From the NCBI GenBank assembly GCA_902509905.1, contig CABWZI010000002.1, forward strand, positions 1 through 64,000: DNA of 64,000 bases, read 5' to 3'. This document shows, piece after piece, positions 35,898 through 44,763 of this stretch. The notes beneath the pieces were generated by a model. That model saw only the letters and a program-made list of their open reading frames with translations, did not search any database and was not told the DNA's origin. Source of the DNA: an uncultured Gammaproteobacteria bacterium (lineage in GTDB: Bacteria > Pseudomonadota > Gammaproteobacteria > PS1 > Pseudothioglobaceae). Position 1 is the first letter of the stretch. Every line of letters begins with the position of its first letter. Both the position numbers and the translations under genes were made by a program.

Positions 35898-35988
35898 TTA
35901 ATTTTATCGCTTTTGGGACCTGCTGAATGATCTTTGATTTTTTTTATATAGACTATAATTTTATCGATAATTCAATAATTAAGTCTTA

Positions 35989-37236
35989 ATGAAAACACTG
36001 AAACTTGAAGATTTAAAGAATCTAGATCAGCAAGACCCACTCTCAGAATATCGAGAGGCGTTTAATCTTCCAAAAAATACAATTTATTTTGATGGAAACT
36101 CACTGGGCCCTGTCCCAAAAACAACTCTGAATAATCTTAATAACACAATTAACGAGGAGTGGGGTAGCGACTTAATCAATAGTTGGAACAAGGCTGATTG
36201 GATTAACTTGCCTCAAACACTGGGTAACAAAATTGCACCACTTCTTGGAGCTAAGGCTGGAGAAGTTATAGTGGTTGATAGCACTTCAATTAATTTATTT
36301 AAGGTACTTACTTCGGCTTTAAGATTAAATGAAAATAGAAAAAAAATTTTAAGCGAATCAACAAATTTTCCGTCTGACCTCTACATTCTTGAGGGTTTAA
36401 ATCGAATTTCAAATAATCAGTATGAGTGTGTGTTAATTGAAGATGATGACAATAATATTGAAAAATACATAGATTCATCCACTGCAGTAGTGATGCTTTC
36501 TCATATTGATTATAAGACTGGTCGAATTAGTGATATGAAAAAAATTACTGATTATGCGCACAATAAAGGAGCGCTCGTTGTTTGGGATCTTAGTCATAGT
36601 GTTGGTGTAATGCCAATGGATTTGCATAATATCGGAGTAGATTTTGCTGTTGGCTGCACCTATAAGCACCTCAATGGTGGGCCAGGGGCGCCAGGATTTT
36701 TATATGTTCGTAATGATTTAATTGAGAAAGTAACGCAACCACTATCAGGTTGGCTTGGGCATAGCGATCCATTTGCGTTTGATCGTGAATACAAGCCTGC
36801 AAATAATATTAATAAATTCATCTGTGGGACACCATCTATTCTTGCCTATAAGGCAGTAGAGAGCGGCCTTAATGTTTTTGAGGGCATATCTATGGAACAA
36901 GTTCGAGAAAAAAGTATTCAACTCTCTGAGGTATTTATTGAGCTGATTAACCAAGAGTGTGACGAATTTGAGTTTAAATTATTTTCTCCAAATGATTCCA
37001 ACCTTAGAGGCAGTCAGATTTCATATATGCACGAAAATGCCTATCCAATTATGCAGTCACTAATCTCAAGAGGAGTTATTGGTGATTATCGTGAGCCCAA
37101 TATTTTGAGGTTTGGTATTTCGCCTCTTTATATGAGGTATGAAGATGTTTGGAATGCAATAATGCACCTTAAAAAAATTATGCAATCTAATGAGTGGGAC
37201 TCATCAAATTTTATGGTTAGAAATTATGTTACCTAA
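35989..37236 (+). CDS. kynU: Kynureninase
   Basis: This PLP enzyme cleaves kynurenine to anthranilate and alanine in tryptophan catabolism or quinolinate-type NAD synthesis. The 415-residue protein has YFDGNSLGPVPK near the start, the VVWDLSHSVGVMP segment with the PLP-contacting Asp, and the PLP lysine in GCTYKHLNGGPGAPGF. No other kynurenine-pathway gene is in the window, so its local role is unclear; it could salvage imported kynurenine. Confidence 0.92.
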   Translation: MKTLKLEDLKNLDQQDPLSEYREAFNLPKNTIYFDGNSLGPVPKTTLNNLNNTINEEWGSDLINSWNKADWINLPQTLGNKIAPLLGAKAGEVIVVDSTSINLFKVLTSALRLNENRKKILSESTNFPSDLYILEGLNRISNNQYECVLIEDDDNNIEKYIDSSTAVVMLSHIDYKTGRISDMKKITDYAHNKGALVVWDLSHSVGVMPMDLHNIGVDFAVGCTYKHLNGGPGAPGFLYVRNDLIEKVTQPLSGWLGHSDPFAFDREYKPANNINKFICGTPSILAYKAVESGLNVFEGISMEQVREKSIQLSEVFIELINQECDEFEFKLFSPNDSNLRGSQISYMHENAYPIMQSLISRGVIGDYREPNILRFGISPLYMRYEDVWNAIMHLKKIMQSNEWDSSNFMVRNYVT

Positions 37237-37251
37237 CCGTTTTTTGAATAG

Positions 37252-37947
37252 TTAGGCCTCTTTAGAGAGCTTTCCGACAATTGTAATACCTAGAGCAACT
37301 GAAGGCCCAATGCCTAGAGCGAATATGACTGTTCCAAGTCCAACAACTTCTCCTAATAGTTTATCTAAATTATTCAAAAGACATATTGAACCTAAAACAA
37401 CCACACTAATCTCAATTGTAGTTCGAATGGAATAAATTGGCATATTGGTAACCTTTTGCAGTCCTATCATTAGGCCATCCCTAGGGCCAGCTCCAAGATT
37501 GCAAATTAAATAGAACCCACTTCCAATTCCAATAGTCAAGATACCAATAACTACTTGTAATACCTTAAGTGGATAGAGCTCAGGATATGGCAAAAAATAA
37601 ACTGAAAACTCAATTGTCAGGGCAATAATAAAAGCATTTAATATTGTTCCCATTCCAGGCTTTTGTTTCAACGGTATCCACAACATAAGAACAAAAATAC
37701 TGATCACAAATGTAGAAAGTCCCAAGGACCAATTAGTAAGGTTTGAAATTCCTTGTGCAAAAACAGTATAGGGCCCAACACCAGCTCCACTAGTTATGAG
37801 GAGACTCTCTCCCAATCCAAATAAAAATAAACCAAAAACTAGAAAGATGAAGGTTAAGGGCTTTGGTTTTAAGTTAAAAGAGTCTTCAGAGCTCCAGACC
37901 ACTTTGGGAATTTTTTTGATAGTAAAGGTGTCTGAAATTAGCTTCAT
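37252..37947 (-). CDS. YczE/YyaS-like integral membrane protein
   Basis: This 231-residue membrane protein has five or six hydrophobic helices and the family-like GLGESLLITSGAGVGPYTVFAQGIS and NLGAGPRDGLMIGLQ segments, repeated in pattern between the two halves. Homologues (YczE, DUF6198-like) are uncharacterised or linked to lipopeptide producers. It is convergent with kynU and divergent from the PhyH gene. Confidence 0.8.
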   Translation of the reverse strand: MKLISDTFTIKKIPKVVWSSEDSFNLKPKPLTFIFLVFGLFLFGLGESLLITSGAGVGPYTVFAQGISNLTNWSLGLSTFVISIFVLMLWIPLKQKPGMGTILNAFIIALTIEFSVYFLPYPELYPLKVLQVVIGILTIGIGSGFYLICNLGAGPRDGLMIGLQKVTNMPIYSIRTTIEISVVVLGSICLLNNLDKLLGEVVGLGTVIFALGIGPSVALGITIVGKLSKEA

Positions 37948-38098
37948 TGAGGGATGGTAAAGTAAAAATTAGGTTAATAATACAGATGTTTTTACTTGTT
38001 CTTTAAGAGAGTATAAATTATAAAATGTATCTTTTTGGTTTGAGAATTTAGTTATTATTTAAGCTATATCAAATTTGAATAAAAACCACTTTAGGCTA

Positions 38099-38887
38099 AT
38101 GGCACTATTAATCAAACAATCCGATGTTCAAAGTTTTAGAGAGGATGGCGTTGTTATTCTTCGAGGGTTTTTCAAAGATTGGATTGATATATTAGCTAAT
38201 GGTGCTGATTTTCATCTCAAAAACCCAAGTGATCGATCGTTGGTTCACCAAAAAGAAAAACACGAGGGACAATTCTTAGAAGATTTTTGCAATTGGAAGC
38301 GTATTCCTGAATATACGGATTTTGTCTTTAATTCTTCTTTAGCCACCATCGCCTCCAATTTAATGGAGTCCAGATCTGTGCAATTTTTTCATGACCATTT
38401 TTTTTATAAAGAGGCAAACTCTGGAGTGCCTACCCCATGGCATCAAGACATGCCTTACTACTGCGTTTCTGGTCATCAAACCGTAAGTTTTTGGCTGCCA
38501 TTAGAGTCAAGACACAAAAATGTTTCATTGAGGTCTCTTGCTGGAAGCCATCTTTTAGACAGAGAAATCAGGCCAACTAGCTGGTCTAATAATAAGAGTT
38601 TTTATGACGATAGTGAGTTTTTTATGGATATGCCAGGCATTGAAGCATATGAAATAAGAGAATGGGAGACAGAGCCTGGCGATGTCATTGCGTTCAATTT
38701 CAAGACGATTCATGCTGCAAATGCAAATCTAGAAAAAAAGATGAGTAGAACTCTATCCTTTAGGTTGCTGGGGGACGATGTTGTTTATAATGAGCGTCCA
38801 GGAAGGACTTCACCAAGTTTTCCCGGTATAAGTCAAAAAAATGGGGAGCGCCTCAGAGAGGACTGGTTTCCTACTCTCTGCAGATAA
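38099..38887 (+). CDS. Phytanoyl-CoA dioxygenase (PhyH) family protein
   Basis: This Fe(II)/2-oxoglutarate-dependent dioxygenase of about 262 residues has the iron ligands HxD in PTPWHQDMPYY and the distal His in FNFKTIHAAN, plus an Arg for 2-oxoglutarate in SRTLSFRLL. The family hydroxylates many small molecules, including ectoine and aminophosphonates; the substrate here is unknown. ATG at 38099 is chosen over TTG at 38075 because TTAGG lies just upstream and the product starts in the usual family way. It leads a plus-strand cluster of four genes. Confidence 0.86.
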   Translation: MALLIKQSDVQSFREDGVVILRGFFKDWIDILANGADFHLKNPSDRSLVHQKEKHEGQFLEDFCNWKRIPEYTDFVFNSSLATIASNLMESRSVQFFHDHFFYKEANSGVPTPWHQDMPYYCVSGHQTVSFWLPLESRHKNVSLRSLAGSHLLDREIRPTSWSNNKSFYDDSEFFMDMPGIEAYEIREWETEPGDVIAFNFKTIHAANANLEKKMSRTLSFRLLGDDVVYNERPGRTSPSFPGISQKNGERLREDWFPTLCR

Positions 38888-38895
38888 TAATATCA

Positions 38896-39657
38896 ATGGA
38901 AATTTCAAACTTGACAACAGAGATTCTTGTGTTTTTATTCTTTGTTGGAGTAATAGCTGGCTTTCTTGATACGCTTGTTGGAGGTGGAGGTTTGATTGCA
39001 GTTCCAGCACTTTTACTGAGTGGTATTCCACCCATCTATGTTCTTGGAACGAATAAGTTGCAAGGCAGCATGGGTACAGGTATTGCCACCTTTTTATTAT
39101 TTCGAAAAAAAAAGTTAGAATGGCAAATGGTCAAAAAATTAATGATCGCATCTTTCATTGGTTCGGTCCTAGGTGGCATCATTGTTCAGTTTGTTGATAC
39201 CGAGGTTCTTTCGTTTGTAATTCCGATCGTTCTTGTTTTTATTGCAATTTACTTTATTGTTTCTCCGAAACCTAAAGCAATTAGTTCTAGCTCCAAGTCT
39301 GACAAGAGATTTGAATCATATGCCGTTCCAGGCGTGGGATTTTATGATGGGATGTTTGGCCCTGGCGCCGGCTCTTTTTTTGTTATGACAGGAGTGATGC
39401 TTAAAAAACTTGAAATTATTCAAGCCACAATATTGGCAAAGCCACTTAACTTCGCATCTAATGTGGCAGGTTTTATAGTTTTCTTTATATTTGGACACAT
39501 CGCCTTCGTTGTGGGATTGGTTATGATGCTGGGACAATTGATTGGCTCTTTTTTGGGAACGCATTATTTACTGAAGGCTAATCCAAAATTGATTAGAGTA
39601 CTAATAGTTATCACTTCCTTATCGATGTTAGCTAAGTATATGAGCTCTTTAGTCTGA
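38896..39657 (+). CDS. TauE/SafE family membrane permease
   Basis: This 253-residue inner-membrane protein has seven or eight hydrophobic segments and the family repeat: AGFLDTLVGGGGLIAVPALLL in the first half and GFYDGMFGPGAGSFF in the second. The family moves sulfite, sulfoacetate or other organic anions, usually outward. It sits eight bases after the PhyH gene and its stop overlaps the desaturase start (TGATG). Confidence 0.88.
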   Translation: MEISNLTTEILVFLFFVGVIAGFLDTLVGGGGLIAVPALLLSGIPPIYVLGTNKLQGSMGTGIATFLLFRKKKLEWQMVKKLMIASFIGSVLGGIIVQFVDTEVLSFVIPIVLVFIAIYFIVSPKPKAISSSSKSDKRFESYAVPGVGFYDGMFGPGAGSFFVMTGVMLKKLEIIQATILAKPLNFASNVAGFIVFFIFGHIAFVVGLVMMLGQLIGSFLGTHYLLKANPKLIRVLIVITSLSMLAKYMSSLV

Positions 39658-40547
39658 TGAAAAATAACAAAACAGATTTAAAAACTGAATTTCCCACATG
39701 GGTTATCATCTTTTCAGTTTATTTTCTATGGTGGGCTGTGCTGAGCAATTTTTCTACTATCCCGTTCGCTCATCTTTTTCTAATTATCATCTTAACGTTC
39801 CATGGATCTGTTCAGCATGAAATCCTTCATGGCCACCCTACAAGATATCAAGGATTTAATGATTTATTGGCTTACCCGTCACTAGCTCTTTGGTCGCCTT
39901 ACTTGGTTTATAAAAGCTCTCATCTTAAGCATCACGAGGATATAAATTTAACAATTCCAAATGTTGACCCTGAAAGCTATTTTATTAGTAAGGATGAATG
40001 GGATATGTTAGGCGGTTATCGACAAAAACTTGCAGAATTTAACATGACTTTGTTAGGAAGATTAATACTCGGACCTTTTTGGTATTTCATCGCACTTAAA
40101 AAAGAGTTTATGATGAGTTTTAAAAAAGTTTTTTCAATCAATTTTCTAATTTGGTTCTCTCATGAAGTCTTTATAGTGATGCTTTTATATTTCATTTGGT
40201 CCTTTTTTAATATTCACTTTTTAGTTTATATTGGATGCGCTTATATGGCACAAGCATTGACAATGTTAAGAAGTTTTTATGAGCACCGTCCTAGCTCCAA
40301 CCCAAATCACCGCTCGATAATAATGCACACCTCATTACCAATGAGAATTTTATTTTTAAATAATAGCTACCATTTTGTGCATCATAAAAATCCTAATATG
40401 AGCTGGCATCAAATACCAAGAGAATACAAATCTAATTCAGAAAAATATAAACAATCCAATAGTTATTTCTTAGAAAAAGGTTACTTTACTTGGTTTAAAA
40501 AATATCTATTTAAGCCCGTTGATAAGCCAAAACACCCAGCCTTTTAA
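39657..40547 (+). CDS. Membrane fatty acid desaturase-like di-iron protein
   Basis: This 296-residue protein has hydrophobic segments and three histidine clusters of the membrane desaturase/hydroxylase superfamily: HEILHGH, HLKHHE and HFVHHKNPNMSWH. Members desaturate or hydroxylate lipids or other hydrophobic substrates. Its translation is coupled to the TauE-like gene by a one-base overlap. The substrate is not evident. Confidence 0.85.
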   Translation: MKNNKTDLKTEFPTWVIIFSVYFLWWAVLSNFSTIPFAHLFLIIILTFHGSVQHEILHGHPTRYQGFNDLLAYPSLALWSPYLVYKSSHLKHHEDINLTIPNVDPESYFISKDEWDMLGGYRQKLAEFNMTLLGRLILGPFWYFIALKKEFMMSFKKVFSINFLIWFSHEVFIVMLLYFIWSFFNIHFLVYIGCAYMAQALTMLRSFYEHRPSSNPNHRSIIMHTSLPMRILFLNNSYHFVHHKNPNMSWHQIPREYKSNSEKYKQSNSYFLEKGYFTWFKKYLFKPVDKPKHPAF

Positions 40548-40554
40548 CTGAGTT

Positions 40555-41328
40555 ATGGAAAAAGAATTTATAGGTATTGGAATGTACTCATTAAATGATG
40601 AGATTGAGATAGCTTGGCAGGACCTTTTTCTTATAGCTGGAAAATTAAGTCCTGGTCTGGGGCTCCCAATTCATTTTTTGAACAGTATTGAGGAAAATGT
40701 TATTGTATCAAGTCAGACCCGAATTAGTCATATCTGTGGCTTGCCGTTGGTAAGTCAATTTCAAGAAAAATTAATCCCAATTTGTACACCTCATTTTGAT
40801 CTTGAAGGTCTTGAAGGGCCAAACTACTTTAGTTACTTTATGGTTTCTAAAAAAAGCCAAATTAGATCCGTGACAGAATCTAAGGGGCTAGTTGCCGCAA
40901 TCAGTAGCTATGATTCTCAAAGCGGTAGCAATGTTTTTCGAAGTGAGATTGAGGTTACAAAAAAGCTTGGTTTTTTTGATAACTTTTACAAAAAAATTAT
41001 CACTACTGGCTCTCATAAAAACAGCATTCAAAAAATTATCAATAATGAAGCTGATATTGCTTGTATCGACGCAATAAGTTATAAAAATATAAAAAGAGCA
41101 GAGCCTGAAATTGGGGATAAGTTAAGGATAATAGGGCGCTCAATTATTTCTCCTGCTCCTCCTTTAGTTACTCATAAAGATAGTCCATTATGCTCTTCGA
41201 GGGGTTTAATCAGAGCACTTAATAGTGCACTTAATTTAATGGACAAAGAGTCTAAAGACGCTTTAAGAATAAAGCGATTTTCTTTTGTACCTTTTGATAC
41301 TTACAACTCCCAAATTAAAAAAGTTTAG
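40555..41328 (+). CDS. PhnD-like periplasmic-binding-fold protein without signal peptide
   Basis: This 257-residue protein resembles phosphonate/phosphate ABC binding proteins (PhnD family): SGSNVFRSEIE and GSHKNSIQKIINNEADIACIDAISYK match the hinge and ligand region. It lacks an N-terminal signal peptide and starts directly with the fold (EKEFIGIGMYS), and no ABC permease or ATPase is nearby, so it is probably a cytosolic binding or sensor protein. It follows the desaturase by seven bases and its stop overlaps the convergent pdxB stop. Confidence 0.8.
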   Translation: MEKEFIGIGMYSLNDEIEIAWQDLFLIAGKLSPGLGLPIHFLNSIEENVIVSSQTRISHICGLPLVSQFQEKLIPICTPHFDLEGLEGPNYFSYFMVSKKSQIRSVTESKGLVAAISSYDSQSGSNVFRSEIEVTKKLGFFDNFYKKIITTGSHKNSIQKIINNEADIACIDAISYKNIKRAEPEIGDKLRIIGRSIISPAPPLVTHKDSPLCSSRGLIRALNSALNLMDKESKDALRIKRFSFVPFDTYNSQIKKV

Positions 41329-42365
41329 ATACCTTTTGGTAATTTGTATTCAGTCTCAAAGTGCCTCCATTCAAAGCGCTCAGGATAATTTCTTCTATAA
41401 TTTTCAAAATTAGATATATCTTGAATTGCTTTATCATCAGCATGGAATGAGTAAATTGAATTAAGAGTCTCATGAAGATTGTTTTCCCTGATGATTTTTA
41501 ATTCTGGATTGATTAGATGCTCGATGTTATCATTCAGTGGCTTTTCGATATATTTGCAGAGATCCTTATAGATCATGAAGCTGCCCATAAATTTAGCATC
41601 AATAGAATGCCCTGCAATATGAGGCGTTGCCCAGTAAGCTGATTTTTGAAGATTTAAGTTAATATTGGGTTCATTTTCCCAACAGTCAATTATGTTTGCT
41701 TTTGTTTGGGTTTTTTCCCAGACCGTTTCATTAATGATTCCTCCTCTTGCAGCATTGATGACTATTGCATCATTATTAATATGTTTAAAATTGTGACTAT
41801 CTAAAAGTTTGTAAGTAGGATGCGGACCCGAGTATGTCAAAGGAGTATGAAAAGTCACTATGTCAGCACTTAGGGCACTTTCTAAAGAAGTAAAATTATC
41901 ACTTCCCTCTAGAGCCTCTCGAGGTGGGTCATTTAAGAGCGTTTTCATTCCAAGTTGTTTTGCTTTAACTTCAAGCCTTCTCCCTACATTACCTACCCCA
42001 ATGATTCCAAGGGTCTTATTAGATAATTTGAAGCCATAGTCTTTAGATAAATTTGCAATTGCGCTGATAACATATTCTGAGACAGCATTTGCATTACACC
42101 CCTGAGCCGATGAGAGAGTAATAGCATTATCTTCGAGGTAGTTTTTATCTACATGGTCTAATCCCGCAACAGTAGATCCGACAAACTTTATATTAGCGTC
42201 TCTCAGAAGCTTTTCATCGACTCTAGTTCTAGATCTGACTATTAATGCATCAAAATCCTTTAGACTTTCGCTTCTTATCTCTCTTCCAGGAAGAGTAAAC
42301 ACTTCGCCAAATTCTGAAAAAATTTGATTAGAGCCCCAGACTGCGTCATCAATCAGTAATTTCAT
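41325..42365 (-). CDS. pdxB: Erythronate-4-phosphate dehydrogenase
   Basis: PdxB oxidises 4-phosphoerythronate in the DXP-independent pyridoxal 5'-phosphate pathway. The 346-residue NAD-dependent 2-hydroxyacid dehydrogenase has KFVGSTVAGLDHVD, the Rossmann motif LGIIGVGNVGRRLEVKA, NAARGGIINE and the catalytic His in TPHIAGHSIDAKF. The PdxB-specific C-terminal dimerisation region is present. ATG at 42365 overlaps the ung stop; an upstream start would lie inside ung. Confidence 0.95.
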   Translation of the reverse strand: MKLLIDDAVWGSNQIFSEFGEVFTLPGREIRSESLKDFDALIVRSRTRVDEKLLRDANIKFVGSTVAGLDHVDKNYLEDNAITLSSAQGCNANAVSEYVISAIANLSKDYGFKLSNKTLGIIGVGNVGRRLEVKAKQLGMKTLLNDPPREALEGSDNFTSLESALSADIVTFHTPLTYSGPHPTYKLLDSHNFKHINNDAIVINAARGGIINETVWEKTQTKANIIDCWENEPNINLNLQKSAYWATPHIAGHSIDAKFMGSFMIYKDLCKYIEKPLNDNIEHLINPELKIIRENNLHETLNSIYSFHADDKAIQDISNFENYRRNYPERFEWRHFETEYKLPKGI

Positions 42366-43033
42366 ATAGGTAAGCTCCAATCAATCAATTCCTGATTAGA
42401 TGCTTTGAGGTAGCTATTTGTTTTTGAGAAATGTTTGCAGCCAAAGAAACCTTTATAGGCAGAAAAGGGAGAAGGGTGAGCCGCACTTAGAATCAAATGC
42501 TTATTACTATCAATTAATACTGATTTTTTATTTGCATAAGCGCCCCAGAGTAAAAACACTAAATTCTCTTTATTGTCGTTTAGTAGGGTGATAACCTGAT
42601 CGGTAAAGATCTCCCAGCCTTGATTAGCGTGAGAGGCAGGAGAGTTCTTTTCTACTGTTAGGACGCTATTGAGCAGTAAAACACCTTGTTTGGCCCAATT
42701 TTCGAGGTGACCATGTCCTGGATTATTAAAATCAACATTATCTTGATCAAGCTCCTTATAAATATTTCTGAGGGACGGCGGAACAGCTATTCCCTTTGGA
42801 ACAGAAAAGCTTAACCCTTCAGCCTGACCCTCGCTGTGATATGGGTCTTGCCCAAGAATGACAACCTTTGTAGCCCTGAAACTTGAGTATTCAAAGGCTT
42901 TAAACCATGTTCCCCGAGGAGGGAAAATTTCATAATCAACTCTGGAACTAAGAAATGATAGTAAAGAGCCAAAATAATCTTTATTTTTTTCGTCTGATAA
43001 GTAAGGAGCCCAGTCGCCAATATCTTGAGTCAT
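42362..43033 (-). CDS. ung: Uracil-DNA glycosylase
   Basis: Ung removes uracil from DNA in base-excision repair. The 223-residue protein has the water-activating motif ILGQDPYHSEGQAEGLSFS and the uracil-binding/minor-groove motif AAHPSPFSAYKGFFGCKHFS. It overlaps pdxB by four bases. Confidence 0.97.
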   Translation of the reverse strand: MTQDIGDWAPYLSDEKNKDYFGSLLSFLSSRVDYEIFPPRGTWFKAFEYSSFRATKVVILGQDPYHSEGQAEGLSFSVPKGIAVPPSLRNIYKELDQDNVDFNNPGHGHLENWAKQGVLLLNSVLTVEKNSPASHANQGWEIFTDQVITLLNDNKENLVFLLWGAYANKKSVLIDSNKHLILSAAHPSPFSAYKGFFGCKHFSKTNSYLKASNQELIDWSLPI

Positions 43034-43172
43034 TTTATTTTATTGGTAGATTCACTTTTTTGAAGTAATCATAAAATTGCATTTGAAAGCCATAAAATAT
43101 ATTATGTTCTTAAATGATGTGCAAATTAATTTGCAAGGTTAAATAACATTTATATTATATCAAGGATTGGTA

Positions 43173-43829
43173 ATGACTGATTGGATCAGTAGGTGGGAGA
43201 GTAACAGAATTGGTTGGCATGCAGAGCAGGTCAACAGACATCTGAAAAAATATCTTGATAGGTTTGAGTTGTCATTTGGAGAGTCAGTTTTTGTACCACT
43301 TTGTGGGAAAACAAATGACATGCAATACCTTCTTGAGAAAAATATAAAGGTTATTGGCGTTGAGATGAGCAATATCGCTATTGAGCAATTTTTTTCAGAA
43401 AATAATCTGGATTATTTGGTTTCAAATCTTGGTCAATTTGTACTGTATGAGGGTGATGGAATTAAACTTTATTGTGGGGATTTTTTTGATTTAGATTCGA
43501 GGTATTTAGAGAATGTAAAAGCAATATATGATCGGGCGTCACTCATTGCCTTGGATGAAGGCTTAAGACAAAAATATGCTAAACATTTAAGTGATATAAT
43601 AGAATTTGATGCTAGGATTTTACTCTTGACTTTAAACTATCCTCAGCATCAAAGATCTGGCCCACCTTTTGCAGTGAGTAAAGAAGAGGTCAAACAATTA
43701 TTTAATGGTTCATATGATATTCAAGAATTGTATTGTATTGAGGATATTGAAAATGAGCCGATGTTCCAAAATCTTGGAGTAGATTTTGTTGAAAAGGCAG
43801 TGTATTTGCTGCAAAAAGTGAGAATGTGA
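43173..43829 (+). CDS. tpm: Thiopurine S-methyltransferase family protein
   Basis: This SAM-dependent methyltransferase of about 218 residues has the family start DWISRWESNRIGWHAEQVN, the SAM-binding FVPLCGKTNDMQYLLEK, and later YDRASLIAL and LTLNYPQHQRSGPPF. Bacterial members methylate thiols, selenium or tellurium compounds; the natural substrate is uncertain. ATG at 43173 with AAGGA seven bases before it is preferred to TTG at 43167. Confidence 0.93.
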   Translation: MTDWISRWESNRIGWHAEQVNRHLKKYLDRFELSFGESVFVPLCGKTNDMQYLLEKNIKVIGVEMSNIAIEQFFSENNLDYLVSNLGQFVLYEGDGIKLYCGDFFDLDSRYLENVKAIYDRASLIALDEGLRQKYAKHLSDIIEFDARILLLTLNYPQHQRSGPPFAVSKEEVKQLFNGSYDIQELYCIEDIENEPMFQNLGVDFVEKAVYLLQKVRM

Positions 43830-44134
43830 TGGCAAAAAAAATGACGGGCATAGTCGCCCAATTTGGCACTAAAGGGTATGGATTTATTACAGGTGATGAC
43901 GGAGAGAAATACTTTGTTCATCAAAAAAATGTTTTTAATAAGTCTCGTTTAAGAAGTGATACCAGAGTTAAATTTAAAGTTGAAACCTCGGAAAAAGGTT
44001 TGGTTGCTGTTGATGTTAAGTTAGAGAAGATAGTTGAAGAGTCAGCGCCACTAACCGACAATGACATTAAAGCAATGTTTGTTGTTTTGCTAGTTTTCCA
44101 GATTATTATCGCGTACTTTGTATTTTTTGGATAA
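43829..44134 (+). CDS. Cold-shock-domain protein with a C-terminal membrane helix
   Basis: This protein of about 101 residues has a cold-shock nucleic-acid-binding domain (about 5-65), with the RNP1-like KGYGFITGD and RNP2-like KYFVHQKNV motifs, and then a hydrophobic helix AMFVVLLVFQIIIAYFVFF at the end. The helix would tether the RNA- or DNA-binding domain to the inner membrane, unlike free CspA proteins (about 70 residues). ATG at 43829 overlaps the tpm stop. The lytic lipoprotein starts immediately after its stop. Confidence 0.86.
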   Translation: MAKKMTGIVAQFGTKGYGFITGDDGEKYFVHQKNVFNKSRLRSDTRVKFKVETSEKGLVAVDVKLEKIVEESAPLTDNDIKAMFVVLLVFQIIIAYFVFFG

Positions 44135-44743
44135 ATGAAAAAACTACTGGTCTTAGCTTTACTTGTTGCAATTTCAATCTCTGGATGTCTTTCTACACCT
44201 GCAAGAGAGGTGACAAATATCTGTACCTTGCTTGATGAAAAGGTAAGTTGGTATCGTGCAGCTAAATTAAGTGAAGATAAGTGGAAAGTGCCAATGCACT
44301 TGCAAATGGCTATAATTCATCAGGAGTCGCGCTTTGCCTCAAGAGCTAAACCACCTCGCAATAAAATCTTCGGATTTATTCCTGGCTCAAGACCAACAGA
44401 TTCATATGGATACACTCAAGCTAAAAAAGCAACATGGGAGTGGTATCAACTTAAAACTGGTAAAAAAGATGCCCGAAGAGATAACTTCGCTGATGCTATT
44501 GATTTTGTTGGCTGGTACGCTAACCAATCTAACCTTAGATCTAAGATTAGTAAGACAGATGCATATCGACAATATTTAGCATACCATGAAGGACATGGCG
44601 GATACAACAAGAAGAGCTTCGAGCAGAAGGATTGGCTTATTTCAATTGCTAAGAAGGTAGAGAACAAATCAAACACCTATAAATCTCAGTTATCTCAGTG
44701 TCGAGAACAACTCGATAGCAATAGAATCTGGACCCTTTTCTAA
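44135..44743 (+). CDS. Lipoprotein with a lysozyme-like (lytic transglycosylase) fold
   Basis: This 202-residue protein has a lipoprotein signal (MKKLLVLALLVAISISGC, lipobox ISGC, Cys18). The mature part has HLQMAIIHQESRFASRAKPP, where the Glu fits the catalytic residue of family-23-like transglycosylases, then SYGYTQAKKATWEWYQ and LAYHEGHGGY. It probably cleaves or senses peptidoglycan from the outer or inner membrane surface. It directly abuts the cold-shock/TM gene. Confidence 0.82.
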   Translation: MKKLLVLALLVAISISGCLSTPAREVTNICTLLDEKVSWYRAAKLSEDKWKVPMHLQMAIIHQESRFASRAKPPRNKIFGFIPGSRPTDSYGYTQAKKATWEWYQLKTGKKDARRDNFADAIDFVGWYANQSNLRSKISKTDAYRQYLAYHEGHGGYNKKSFEQKDWLISIAKKVENKSNTYKSQLSQCREQLDSNRIWTLF

Positions 44744-44763
44744 TAAATTAAAAAGCGCACTAT

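Noticed and set aside
37228-37256. CCTAAC/GTTAGG inverted repeat between kynU and the YczE-like gene as a terminator
   Set aside because: The stem is only six bases, the loop is long and neither strand has a T run directly after it.
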